This document shows positions 46,001 to 54,194 of a stretch of DNA of 64,000 bases, in pieces. The notes under the pieces are model-generated. The model saw nothing but the letters and a program-made list of their open reading frames with translations, did no database searches and was not told the DNA's origin. The translations under genes and the position numbers were made by a program. Position 1 is the stretch's first letter, and each line of letters begins with the position of its first letter. Origin of the DNA: Chitinophaga sp. YR627 (GTDB lineage: Bacteria; Bacteroidota; Bacteroidia; Chitinophagales; Chitinophagaceae); NCBI RefSeq assembly GCF_900114995.1, contig NZ_FOUX01000001.1, positions 248,001-312,000 on the forward strand, given 5' to 3'.

Positions 46001-47957
46001 CAATACTGGCCGAAGGACTGGCTGTCACATTCACCACAATAGCAGCGCGTGGACTCTCTCCACAACCCGTTATCTGACTGACATAATACGTGGTGCTGCC
46101 CGGTGTAGCGGTAGATGGAACCGGTGCAACAGGCGAACCTGTACCGCCGGTAGGGAGAGTATACCATCGCAGACTGGTGCCTCCCGCAGTCAGCGGTATT
46201 GCTGACTGGTTCTGGCAATAGCTGACCGGAGAAGTCACGGTTGGTGCTCCTGCCAGTTCGCTGACAATCAATTCGATCGCAGCTCTCGGACCTTCACATC
46301 CATTGGTCGTCTGACTGACATACCAGGTGGTCGTACCGGCAGCCGTTGTTACAGGCGTAGGTGCAGTTGCTGTTCCTGTACCACCGGTTGAATTGGTATA
46401 CCATAAAAGACCACTACCGGAAGCAGTTAATGGCGTAGCTGTCTGATTCCGGCATAATTGTACCGGAGAATTGACAGCAGGTGCCGGTGGCCGCGCATTG
46501 ACGATCACGGTGATCACCGCTCTCGGACTTTCGCAACGATTGGGTAGTGTTTGTGTAACATAATAGTTAAAGGTACCTGGTCTGCTGGTGGAGGGCGTAG
46601 GGGCTGTGGTAGAACCTGTACCACCCGTCGAAAAATTATACCACAGCAGATTGGTGCCTGTTGCCGTCAACTGTGTTGCAGGATCGCCCTGGCAGTAGGT
46701 CGCCGGACCAGCGGCTACAGTAGGTGGTGGAGAAACATCCAGGACTGTAACCTGTTTTATTTTAATATCATCTCCACAGGCGCTGTTAGTCGCGCTTAAT
46801 TTCACGTTGTAGGTACCTGGGCGTGCGTAAGTATGACAGGGCGGCGTTCTGTCGGTAGACGTCGTGCCATCACCAAAATCCCATAAAAAGTTGGTATTCC
46901 TGTTACAGCTTGTTCCCCCGTAACCGTCTTCTGTGAGATTCGTAAAACAGACCGGTGTATTGATACAGAGGACGGGTTCTGTGCGGAAGTCTGCTACCGG
47001 CTTTTTCCGGATAATGATCTGGTTAAGCGTATAGGTAGTGGTAAAGCAACCATTGCTCACTTTTAAGGTGGCGGTAAAGTCTACCGCCGGACAGGAAGAA
47101 GTGGTGTAGGTATGAGAGACAAGATGTGTGGTCAGTGTTGTATTGAGCGGGTGTTGTAAGATCAGGTGCGGACTGTTATCCCCGAAATCAAGTTCGTAAG
47201 TAGTACCAGGTGTATTGCCTGTCCAGTTCCCGATCTGGAACTCGATAGGCGCCGGCACACAAAGACCGGTCGTAGAGGTAGAGGTACTTAAACTGGCCAG
47301 AGGGTTCTTACCATTGTAGAACTGGTATTGTTTGGTCTGCGTACAGCCATTGGGTGGTGTGATGCTGATACTGATGAGGAAATACCCCTGTGAGCCATAA
47401 TTATGACTGATCTCCGCGCCACTGGGCCAGTCTTGTTGTGTGAAGGCAGGAGTGCCATCACCCCAGCTGATCGTGTAGTTGTTCCCTGTCGTCTCCGGCG
47501 TATAGGAAAGATTTCTTATACGAAGGAGATACGTCTGACTGCCATCACAGTTGGAGAACTCAACATCTTTTGTACTAACGTCCCGTAAAGCAGGGCGTGG
47601 AGCAGCACGGATCGTGAGACTGGTGTTACTGTTGTCAGATCCTCCGGGCGTTGTCACTGTTATACGCTCGGTCTGAGCGCTATAAGAGACAACTGCTGTG
47701 ATAGAGGTCGGACTATTAACAGTAAAACTGACCGCATTATCGGTACCGACCCTTACAGCCGTTGCGTTCTGAAAGTTCGTGCCGGTAATGGTAACGGTCT
47801 GACCCTGACAAACATTGGCTGGCGTAAAACTGGTAATAGCTGGCGGCGGCGGTGTTTGTCCGAAAGCATACTGTGAAACGAATAAAAAGACATTAAATAA
47901 AATACATAAGTTTACGTTGTTGTGGGACAAACGAAAAACAGGGGCAAATAATCGCAT
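43065..47957 (-). CDS. Giant T9SS type B-sorted adhesin-like protein (SprB-like)
   Basis: 1630 aa with signal peptide. Domains in order: an IPT/TIG domain ('AITSFTPANVCQGQTVTITG'), PKD domains including 'NTNFLWDFGDGTTSTD', a series of three similar Ig-like units (each with 'LLWYxxSTGGTG' and 'YYVSQ'), a series of four units of about 85 aa ('GGTFSITPATGLTINPGTG' type), further Ig-like domains, and a type B C-terminal domain ('FIPNAFAPGGDIPENRR', 'VKSFRVFNRWGRIMYE', ending 'KGNVTLF'). Such proteins are exported by T9SS and act in surface adhesion or gliding. It is followed at once by its probable PorP/SprF anchor. Ligand unknown. The similar units make the gene prone to recombination. Confidence 0.85.
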   Translation of the reverse strand: MRLFAPVFRLSHNNVNLCILFNVFLFVSQYAFGQTPPPPAITSFTPANVCQGQTVTITGTNFQNATAVRVGTDNAVSFTVNSPTSITAVVSYSAQTERITVTTPGGSDNSNTSLTIRAAPRPALRDVSTKDVEFSNCDGSQTYLLRIRNLSYTPETTGNNYTISWGDGTPAFTQQDWPSGAEISHNYGSQGYFLISISITPPNGCTQTKQYQFYNGKNPLASLSTSTSTTGLCVPAPIEFQIGNWTGNTPGTTYELDFGDNSPHLILQHPLNTTLTTHLVSHTYTTSSCPAVDFTATLKVSNGCFTTTYTLNQIIIRKKPVADFRTEPVLCINTPVCFTNLTEDGYGGTSCNRNTNFLWDFGDGTTSTDRTPPCHTYARPGTYNVKLSATNSACGDDIKIKQVTVLDVSPPPTVAAGPATYCQGDPATQLTATGTNLLWYNFSTGGTGSTTAPTPSTSRPGTFNYYVTQTLPNRCESPRAVITVIVNARPPAPAVNSPVQLCRNQTATPLTASGSGLLWYTNSTGGTGTATAPTPVTTAAGTTTWYVSQTTNGCEGPRAAIELIVSELAGAPTVTSPVSYCQNQSAIPLTAGGTSLRWYTLPTGGTGSPVAPVPSTATPGSTTYYVSQITGCGESPRAAIVVNVTASPSASIAYSPAILCNAPNTPAAPNPVVHVTRTGAGGGNFSVIPAAGLTIDAATGDITPAGASPGTYTIRYTISGTAPCPDYVTTTTVTINSTPSATIAYPAMCSSDGVTGVQLTGANGGSFSSTTGLSLSASTGAITPGTSTPGTYTVTYTIPPSPPCAGFSTSTRVTITRAPAATISYQPAVLCNVSSGTPNPPVTPVITGNTGGTFSITPATGLTINPGTGTITPAGATPGIYTISYTVNGTGGCALFSTSATVTVNSTPAATIRYANSPYCGSTSTPQTVTFSGTPGGTFSAGTGLSINPTTGAIDPSQSTPGNYTVQYAIAAAPPCPGFNTTASVTITEQPVISFPVTTQAICSGGSATFRPRSTVANTTYNWSVTGTLPAGVAGISAGSVNGTNAAINLSFTNTGNVSQTLTIRVSPVNPTPSPCTGADYNLQLTVKPVTAAPVTDTAHFCMGMPSTSLQVTPSPGNTINWYDASQNPLNSAPLIRTTTAATYRFYVSQTNAEGCESPKAPVVAVVHPTLKITSATATNPVRCGIPSGTIALHVLDLNNGAVPNMDVIVHYNKFQIPYSYSTRTDANGNISVPLTAGTYSQIYVETVGNCLAQKIPDVFILRDPSPPAQPVAGYNPPLCAGATLTLTALSATSEETGPVEYIWAGPAFGPFSDTSRNTVVTFPSVSTSDAGTYAVYAMQNNCISLPAEFEVKITQGPTQPLISTRSPLCVGDDLLLQAYSSISGNSALTYLWKGPGAGLPVSTANVTINNVQISNSGIYTITVTSTETGCSASADTLIQVGAYPVVTLPQDTVSLPTGHLLPLTTTITNADDPGVLPITQYKWTPVQNLRCNDALCSAPVATIKNDICYQVEVTNAYGCAAKDEICIKVFCQESQVFIPNAFAPGGDIPENRRLVVRATGINAVKSFRVFNRWGRIMYERSNFAPNDPAFGWDGLINGKRADTGVYVYTVEVVCENGVPYTFKGNVTLF

Positions 47958-48126
47958 ATTAAGTTGTTACAGTTAGGGACCAACGAATAACAAACTAACA
48001 TGCGATTATGTTCAGCTTTTAAGAGAAATATTTTGTCAACAGGAACTGAGTTGGATCATTGTTTTTGTTGGCTCATGGAGCTGCCGATAGGCATTAAGAA
48101 TGGCCATCTTATTTGCGGTTATTCTG

Positions 48127-49311
48127 TTATATGTATTGCTGTACGATCTTTATTTTACGCAGGACAATACTCAGGCCCCAGCTCAATAGCAGGGTGCCGA
48201 AGAAGGATAACAGGAATTTTATCCCTGCCGGTGCGTGTAATGGCAGTAAGATGAACTGTGTCCAGAGAACAAAGATATAGTGTACGAGATAGATCATGTA
48301 GGCATTTGCCGTCAGCGAATCCATCCATGGGCCGGTACTATTGCTCTTTGCCCTGAAGGCGGTCAGGAAGGCAATACAACTGAGGGTGCAGGAAGATACA
48401 TATACCGTAAAGTAGATCATCCAGGCGGCCAGCGGAGGCATCATTCCTTTTATCACCATGTTGCGTAATGGCTCATAAATACCATTGAGGGTGATCAGTG
48501 TATAGGCGATCAGCGCCCCTATGCACCATACTTTCCAGTGACGGGTCAGTGCGGCATCACGGGAGAAGAGTCCCTGCTGGAAGTCGCCACTACCAGTGAT
48601 CACACCTAAGATAAAATAAGCAAAGTAGAGAATGACGCGGTTCAACTGGAAGTCAAAAGGACCAATGCCTGTCCAGGTGCCCATTCCGATAGCTGCAGAT
48701 AAGGGCACATAGGTGATCCAGGTGATACCGATGAATAATCCGAAGAATAAAAAAGGACGGCTGGCCAGTCGCTGGATCGCTTTGCCGGCACGGATGTATG
48801 CGTTTTTAAATAACAACCAGCTGATCCCAAAGAGGGCATTGAATGCAAACAGGACCCAGATAAACCAGGGTGGTCCTACAGGCCATTGTTCTGTTGTAAA
48901 GAAGTCTTTGATATATGCTGGAATGTCGAGATCATGATGCGCCAGGTAGTAAGCCGGGAAATAGGCCAATAACATGAGTACGCTTACGCCAAAGAGAAAG
49001 GGTAAGAACAGTCGGTAGCAACGATCTTTAAGGAAAGCGGCGACGCCTTTCTTTGTAAGACTTTTAGTGAGGAATAATCCGCCTATGAAAAACATCAGTG
49101 ACATGAAAAAGATATCGTTGAAGTTTTCGAAGATATCGAGTCCTATCCAGCGTTGCGTGTCTACTACCGGGTGGGTGGAGTTGATATAGGCATTCGCATC
49201 GAATGAGGCGAAGGTGGTATAGGCGAGAGAACAGTGATGGGCCACAACCAGCACCGTAATGGAGCTGCGTAGATAATCTATCCAGTTGTCGCGATGGGTA
49301 TTATTGAGCAT
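48127..49311 (-). CDS. Acyltransferase 3 family membrane protein
   Basis: 394 aa with about ten hydrophobic segments. It opens with 'RDNWIDYLRSSITVLVVAHH', the motif of acyltransferase-3 proteins with the conserved histidine pair, and continues 'FFIGGLFLTKSL' and 'RLFLPFLFG'. The family transfers acyl groups to sugars or glucans at the cytoplasmic membrane (OpgC, OafA and relatives); substrate here is unknown. No glycan genes are adjacent. Transcribed leftward; 170 nt separate its stop from the adhesin gene start. Confidence 0.85.
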   Translation of the reverse strand: MLNNTHRDNWIDYLRSSITVLVVAHHCSLAYTTFASFDANAYINSTHPVVDTQRWIGLDIFENFNDIFFMSLMFFIGGLFLTKSLTKKGVAAFLKDRCYRLFLPFLFGVSVLMLLAYFPAYYLAHHDLDIPAYIKDFFTTEQWPVGPPWFIWVLFAFNALFGISWLLFKNAYIRAGKAIQRLASRPFLFFGLFIGITWITYVPLSAAIGMGTWTGIGPFDFQLNRVILYFAYFILGVITGSGDFQQGLFSRDAALTRHWKVWCIGALIAYTLITLNGIYEPLRNMVIKGMMPPLAAWMIYFTVYVSSCTLSCIAFLTAFRAKSNSTGPWMDSLTANAYMIYLVHYIFVLWTQFILLPLHAPAGIKFLLSFFGTLLLSWGLSIVLRKIKIVQQYI

Positions 49312-49350
49312 AAGGATGTTTCCGGAAGGGTAAAGTAGTGAATAATTTGC

Positions 49351-49983
49351 TTACCAGGAGATGAAAAATATGCTTTCACCTTCTATGAAGTTGTCAATGA
49401 AGTTTTGCCGGAAGTTATCTATGCGTTCTTTGTAGTCTGCCGGATCATCGTCGTAGATATAATCCATAGCTCTGATCACGTCCTCTTTTCTGAAGTACAA
49501 GGTATCATTTGTGAAGATCTTGAAAAAATCCTGATTCATACCTCTTCGCTGATAGCCTGCATCTGTATGGTAGAGCACTTTTCTTTTAACATCGTGCATT
49601 GAATAAAATCTCCGGGTATAGGTTATTTCAGTTTTTTTTAGAAAGCTGCTGTACGTGTGAGTATGCTGTTCTGAGAAGAAGTCTGAAGGATTCAGGTTGT
49701 ATCGGTCCTCCAGTTTTTTTAGTTCCTGTCGTAAATGATCGGGGCCGCCTGTGATCAATGCGCGATCTGATGTTGCAGGATTTTTTTTAGCATATAGTTG
49801 TAGCTCCTGTTCGTCTTTAAATATAAATACATCAAAATACCCTGCTGGTTCTTCTATTTCTGCGATGAGGTGTTCATGACGGCTGATCATTTCAGGACAT
49901 GCTGCAAGCTCGCTCAGGCGAAAATAGTCCAGTATAGTATCATATTTTTCCGTGATTTTTAAGTGATATATATCCAGGCCCAT
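49351..49983 (-). CDS. Unknown 210-aa cytoplasmic protein
   Basis: I do not recognise a family. The protein begins MGLDIYHLKITEKYD, is rich in aromatic and charged residues, and has no signal peptide or membrane segment. The 'GLDIYH' opening occurs in many small bacterial proteins of unknown role. It lies 39 nt upstream of the acyltransferase on the same strand and may be co-transcribed. Nothing points to a mechanism. Confidence 0.65.
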   Translation of the reverse strand: MGLDIYHLKITEKYDTILDYFRLSELAACPEMISRHEHLIAEIEEPAGYFDVFIFKDEQELQLYAKKNPATSDRALITGGPDHLRQELKKLEDRYNLNPSDFFSEQHTHTYSSFLKKTEITYTRRFYSMHDVKRKVLYHTDAGYQRRGMNQDFFKIFTNDTLYFRKEDVIRAMDYIYDDDPADYKERIDNFRQNFIDNFIEGESIFFISW

Positions 49984-50050
49984 TTAAAACTGCTGATCGT
50001 TGTGTTACATCAGCTGCCCAATATAGTTGTTTTTGCCGGCGCATAAAAGC

Positions 50051-50083
50051 AAACCGGCGTAAGAAAGCTTCTTACGCCGGTTT
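50051..50083 (-). terminator. Intrinsic terminator of the Old Yellow Enzyme gene
   Basis: A 13-bp or longer perfect stem (50051-50063 with 50071-50083) with a short loop lies 20 nt after the stop codon at 50104. On the - strand it is followed by GCTTTTATG, giving a T run. Confidence 0.85.
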
Positions 50084-50103
50084 AGATTTATAGCAGGTAT
50101 ATA

Positions 50104-51246
50104 TTAGACAGTTGCAGGTTGCAGGACATTGACATCACTTTTATGTACCGGATAATCGGTATAACCAGTTGCGTTACCACCGAAGAATGTTGGTCTGTCG
50201 GGTGTATTGAGCGGCAGGTTATGCGCCAGTTTATAAGGCAGGTCAGGATTGGCGATGAATGGACGGCCAAAGGCGATCAGGTCAGCCCATCCTTTTTCCA
50301 GTGCTTCTTCCGCACGTTCCTTTGTGTATTTACCGGCATAGATCAGGGTACCACTGAAGGCTTTTCTGTAAGCTTCTTTGAAGGCCACCGGCATAACAGG
50401 TGCATCGTCCCAGTCTGCTTCCGCAATATGGATATACGCAACACCGATCTCATTGAGTAGCTTTGCTGCTTCGATATAGGTCACTTCCGGATTGTCATCC
50501 TGCGCGCCCATTAAGGTAGTCAGCGGCGCCTGACGAACACCTACGCGTTCTTTACCAATAGCGTCAGCGACAGCGGTCACTACTTCCTTCAGGAAGCTGA
50601 GCCGGTTATTCAGACTACCGCCGTATTCATCCGTGCGATGGTTGGTCTGGGAGTCGATAAACTGTTCAATGAGGTAACCGTTGGCGCCGTGTAGCTCCAC
50701 ACCATCAAAACCAGCTGCAATGGCATTTTTAGCTGCCTGTGCATAGTCTTTGACGATCTGTTTGATTTCAGGAATGGTCAGTTCTCTCGGCATGGAATGC
50801 TGTACCATTTCTGTATGCGATCCTTTGCCTGCGTCCGCACCATTACCCGTGGTATCGATGAATACTTTTACACCTTCCGCCTGTATAGCAGAGGGGGATA
50901 CCGGAGCAGCGCCGTTCTCCTGTATAGAGGTATGAGAAACCCTGCCTACATGCCATAACTGGGCGAATATACGTCCGCCGGCAGCATGTACCGCGTCTGT
51001 CACTTTCTTCCAGCCTGCTATCTGGGCGGGGGAGTAGATACCGGGTGTCCAGGCATAACCCTGACCTTGTTTACTGATCTGTGTTCCTTCTGATATAATT
51101 AAGCCTGCAGCGGCGCGTTGACTGTAATATTGCGCCATAAGATCTGTAGCAACTTCGCCTGCTGCTGCACGGGAACGTGTCATGGGCGGCATTACGATAC
51201 GGTTTTTCAAACCGAGTTGCTGTAGCTGATATGAATCGAATAGCAT
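50104..51246 (-). CDS. Old Yellow Enzyme-family alkene reductase
   Basis: 380 aa. Motifs of the OYE/NemA group are intact: 'KNRIVMPPMTRSRA', 'GLIISEGTQIS', 'FAQLWHVGRVSH', the active-site pair with Asn/Tyr region 'AGFDGVELHGANGYLIEQF', 'QTNHRTDEYGGSLNNR' and 'LIAFGRPFIANPDLP'. The enzyme is an FMN-dependent, NAD(P)H-driven reductase of activated alkenes or nitro compounds, usually part of electrophile detoxification. A 21-bp perfect inverted repeat sits one base before the start codon and is a likely operator. It is a single-gene unit with its own terminator. Confidence 0.92.
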   Translation of the reverse strand: MLFDSYQLQQLGLKNRIVMPPMTRSRAAAGEVATDLMAQYYSQRAAAGLIISEGTQISKQGQGYAWTPGIYSPAQIAGWKKVTDAVHAAGGRIFAQLWHVGRVSHTSIQENGAAPVSPSAIQAEGVKVFIDTTGNGADAGKGSHTEMVQHSMPRELTIPEIKQIVKDYAQAAKNAIAAGFDGVELHGANGYLIEQFIDSQTNHRTDEYGGSLNNRLSFLKEVVTAVADAIGKERVGVRQAPLTTLMGAQDDNPEVTYIEAAKLLNEIGVAYIHIAEADWDDAPVMPVAFKEAYRKAFSGTLIYAGKYTKERAEEALEKGWADLIAFGRPFIANPDLPYKLAHNLPLNTPDRPTFFGGNATGYTDYPVHKSDVNVLQPATV

Positions 51247-51247
51247 C

Positions 51248-51268
51248 GCGTTATTAATTTAATAACGC
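51248..51268. promoter_or_regulatory. 21-bp perfect inverted repeat at the OYE start codon (candidate operator)
   Basis: Arms GCGTTATTAA (51248-51257) and TTAATAACGC (51259-51268) with one central base. The repeat ends one base from the start codon of the alkene reductase on the - strand, a position where bound repressor would block transcription or where RNA folding would hide the start. Confidence 0.6.
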
Positions 51269-51422
51269 AAATTTCCTACGAAGGGAACTATAATCAAAAT
51301 AAGTTAAGTAGTAGCAGGTATTATTAAAATGATAGTTTGTCTGGCTGTTATGCTAAAAAGGTAACTCCCCTTTTGAAATGACCACTTCACGGTGTAATTG
51401 GTCCACCTGCCGTACTCCGTCA

Positions 51423-51453
51423 TTGCCAACGGGAACGGATGCAGGTACTTTTG
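51423..51453 (+). promoter_or_regulatory. Bacteroidota-type promoter (TTG-N20-TACTTTTG)
   Basis: A -33 TTG (51423-51425) and an exact TAnnTTTG -7 element (51446-51453) are separated by 20 nt, close to the Bacteroidota consensus. Transcription would begin about 51460, giving a 30-nt A-rich leader to ATG 51490. It rules out use of the in-frame ATG at 51439. Confidence 0.65.
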
Positions 51454-51489
51454 AATCATCAACGAAACAACAACAACAAACTCAACACA

Positions 51490-52434
51490 ATGGCAACAAC
51501 ACGTTTTACTACTATGAGCATGCTGGCTCTATCAGCATTACTGACATTTAGTTTTGTATCCTGTGACAAGGATGAAGATACAGCTACGCCGCCGGCAGTT
51601 TCTTATGATCACCAGCATGCACCGACGCAGTTTGTGACATCAGGTGATGTCAAATTTGCTTACCGTGTATTGGGTAACAGTGAAGGTGTACCGCTGGTCG
51701 TATTATCTCCGCTGGGTAGTACAATGGATGACTGGGATCCCGCTGTAACAGATGGTTTTGCAAAGAAATACAAAGTGATCCTGTTTGATAATACAGGTGT
51801 GGGTTCATCAACAGGCAAGACGCCTTCTACGATCGCGGATATGGCGAAAGGCGCAGTTACTTTCATTAAAGCAATGGGATATAGCAGGGTCAATCTGCTG
51901 GGCTTTTCAATGGGTTCGTTTATCGCACAGCAGATCGCGCTGACAGAACCGGTATTGATCAACAAGATGGTATTGACAGGTGTTGGTCCGAAGGGAAGCG
52001 AAGGTTTATCCAAACTGCCTGAAATCATTGGTGGCGGACAGGGGCTGAGTGCTGAAGAATCCTTCCTGTACTTCGGTTTTACCAAATCAGACGCCAGCCG
52101 TGCCGCAGGTAAACAGGCGTATGCAAGGATAGCACTGCGTCAGGTGGATCGTGATAAACCACTTAGCGATGAAAGCAGTCTGGCAGAACTGACCGCTGTA
52201 CTGGGGTGGGCACAGCCTGCACCGGATGCGCTGAAAGAGCTGGAATCAGTTAAAATACCAGTGCTGCTGATACAGGGTAAGGAAGATCTGCCTGTACCGG
52301 TGATCAATCCGACCAATATGGCGCAGCACCTGCCAAATGCACACCTGATCGTGTATGATGATGCAGCACATGCTTCCCTGTTTCAGCTGGCAGATAAGTT
52401 TGTAAAAGACGGAAGTGATTTTCTGGGAGAATAA
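51490..52434 (+). CDS. Alpha/beta hydrolase lipoprotein
   Basis: 314 aa from ATG 51490. The start was chosen because it gives a lipoprotein signal (MATTRFTTMSMLALSALLTF, then SFVSC with lipobox Cys) and lies downstream of the promoter at 51423-51453. The hydrolase fold is complete: 'VVLSPLGSTMDDWDP' oxyanion region, GFSMGS nucleophile elbow (S140), acid near 'LIQGKEDLPVP' and 'DDAAHASLF' histidine. It resembles haloperoxidase-like alpha/beta hydrolases. Exported and lipid-anchored; substrate unknown. Divergent from the alkene reductase. Confidence 0.88.
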   Translation: MATTRFTTMSMLALSALLTFSFVSCDKDEDTATPPAVSYDHQHAPTQFVTSGDVKFAYRVLGNSEGVPLVVLSPLGSTMDDWDPAVTDGFAKKYKVILFDNTGVGSSTGKTPSTIADMAKGAVTFIKAMGYSRVNLLGFSMGSFIAQQIALTEPVLINKMVLTGVGPKGSEGLSKLPEIIGGGQGLSAEESFLYFGFTKSDASRAAGKQAYARIALRQVDRDKPLSDESSLAELTAVLGWAQPAPDALKELESVKIPVLLIQGKEDLPVPVINPTNMAQHLPNAHLIVYDDAAHASLFQLADKFVKDGSDFLGE

Positions 52435-52472
52435 GAAGCTAAGGGTGACGTCCGAAAAGAGGGCGTAAGAAA

Positions 52473-52510
52473 GAGGAGGTCTCTGCGTTGGCAGGGACCT
52501 TCCTCGTTTT
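52473..52510. terminator. Terminator between hydrolase and GH51 genes
   Basis: An imperfect stem of about 13 bp (52473-52486 with 52491-52505) with a GTTG-containing loop is followed by GTTTT on the + strand. It lies between two convergent stop codons and probably ends the + strand gene. Confidence 0.7.
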
Positions 52511-52516
52511 AAATAG

Positions 52517-54115
52517 TTATACTTTTTTATACCTGATAGCTGTAATGGAATGCGCCGGAAAGGTGTAGCTTGAAAGACCACCAGAGAGTTTTCTCTCTGT
52601 GGATGTTACTACATTCTTCCCGGGATGTTCCAGGGTATTCATCGCATCTATTGCTGTTGCGTTTAGTTCATATACAGCAACAGGCGTATACTTTTTACTA
52701 TCGATGCTGCGCAGATCTGTTTTAACCGCCTGTTCCGGGTGACGGTTCACCGCAAAGATCACCAGACTGCCATCACTGTCGTGCAGGGTGACGGCAACAT
52801 CCAATGCTTTGGCATTTTTAGATCCCGGCATTTTCAGGTCAGGTGTCATTACCTGTGTTTTCAGACTGACATTCCCTGCGTGCTGACGATAGAACTGCAT
52901 CGGGTAGTAGATGGTCTGACAAACAGCAGCTGTTTTACTGGTCATAATCGGAGCCAGTACATTGACCGTCTGTGCCCAGGTGGCCATACCTACTACGGAT
53001 GCCTGTCTGAGCATGATGTTATAGAAGGTGGCGGTACCCAGTGCATGGTCCCAGGTATAGTATTCTTCCAGCTGATACGCGCCGGTGCCACCGGGTTCCC
53101 AGATACCCAGTTCGTCGATAGCGATCTTTACCGGGTTGGCCCTGTGCGGGAAGCGGTACCATTTACTGAAGTCGGTTACTTTCTCCGGTGTCAGTGTCTG
53201 GATCTGTCCTTTTAAAGTGAGGATCAGTTTTTCCATATGATCTACCTGCGGAAACAGGGATGCCGGTTTGCTTTTATCAGAGCTGACATAATGATGCATG
53301 GAGAGATAGTCGCATACGCCGCCCATTTCTTTCAGGACATATTCGTTCCAGGCATCATCAGCGCCACAGAGTACGAGTTTGGCATCTTTATCCTGTAGCT
53401 TGATGGCTTTGGTATACAGCCATGCCTCTTTCACAAACTCTTTTACATCCTGTAGACGGCCGATATCAGGGCCGGCAGCTTCCTCGTTGCCTATTCCCCA
53501 ATACTTTACTTTGAAGGGATCAGCGTGACCGTTTTTGCGGCGCAGATTCGCATAATAGGTGTCCTGTGTGCCATTGCAGTATTCTACCCAGTTGCCAGCT
53601 TCTTCTGCGGTGCCGGTGCCCATATTGACCGCAAAATAGGCATCTGCCTGTAGCGCTCTGGCATAGGCAACGGCTTCGTCCGTACCGAAGTGATTATCTT
53701 CCACACCGCCCCATATCAGATTAGGGCGGCTGCGTCTTTCTGCCAGCGGACCAATACCATCCATCCAGTGATAGATCTTGGTAAATGTACCACCGGGATA
53801 GCGCAGTATGCTGGGTTGCAACCCGCGGATCTTTTCCAGTACGTCTTTGCGGATGCCGCTGGCATCTGAGAGGGGAGAGCCTTCTTCGAAAATACCTCCG
53901 TTGATGGCCCGGCCAAGGTGTTCTATGAATTGACCATAAATGCCATTGTCCACCGTGCCTTCCGGATGTGTGAAGTCGATCTCAATACTGGCTTCTAACG
54001 GAGCGCCGGTAAAGGCAGCACGGGCAGCTGCAAAAGCACTGCCTTTCAGCGCAAGACCTAATCCGCTCATGCCAATAAGGCCGATAAAATTTCTTCTTGT
54101 TACCTGTGCGTTCAT
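52517..54115 (-). CDS. GH51 alpha-L-arabinofuranosidase with Tat signal
   Basis: 532 aa from ATG 54115; the longer frame to 54154 would bury the signal. The N-terminus 'MNAQVTRRNFIGLIGMSGLG' has a twin-arginine motif (RRNF), so export in a folded state is likely. GH51 hallmarks are 'GIYGQFIEHLGRAINGGI', 'LRYPGGTF', acid/base Glu211 in 'GIGNEEAAG' and nucleophile Glu335 in 'IAIDELGIWEPGG'. It removes arabinofuranosyl groups from hemicellulose or pectin oligosaccharides by a retaining mechanism. No SusC/D pair is adjacent, so it is not part of an obvious polysaccharide utilisation locus. Confidence 0.92.
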   Translation of the reverse strand: MNAQVTRRNFIGLIGMSGLGLALKGSAFAAARAAFTGAPLEASIEIDFTHPEGTVDNGIYGQFIEHLGRAINGGIFEEGSPLSDASGIRKDVLEKIRGLQPSILRYPGGTFTKIYHWMDGIGPLAERRSRPNLIWGGVEDNHFGTDEAVAYARALQADAYFAVNMGTGTAEEAGNWVEYCNGTQDTYYANLRRKNGHADPFKVKYWGIGNEEAAGPDIGRLQDVKEFVKEAWLYTKAIKLQDKDAKLVLCGADDAWNEYVLKEMGGVCDYLSMHHYVSSDKSKPASLFPQVDHMEKLILTLKGQIQTLTPEKVTDFSKWYRFPHRANPVKIAIDELGIWEPGGTGAYQLEEYYTWDHALGTATFYNIMLRQASVVGMATWAQTVNVLAPIMTSKTAAVCQTIYYPMQFYRQHAGNVSLKTQVMTPDLKMPGSKNAKALDVAVTLHDSDGSLVIFAVNRHPEQAVKTDLRSIDSKKYTPVAVYELNATAIDAMNTLEHPGKNVVTSTERKLSGGLSSYTFPAHSITAIRYKKV

Positions 54116-54194
54116 GTAAATAGTAACTCTTAATTGTTCACTGATGAACAACAAGATGGTGAATTTTAAGCAGAATACATAAGGATCCGTGTAC

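Noticed and set aside
51439-51489. Upstream in-frame ATG for the alpha/beta hydrolase
   Set aside because: It lies within the promoter (51423-51453), and the downstream ATG at 51490 gives a proper lipoprotein signal.
54116-54154. Longer N-terminus for the GH51 gene
   Set aside because: It would place 13 residues before the twin-arginine signal, which normally sits at the N-terminus.
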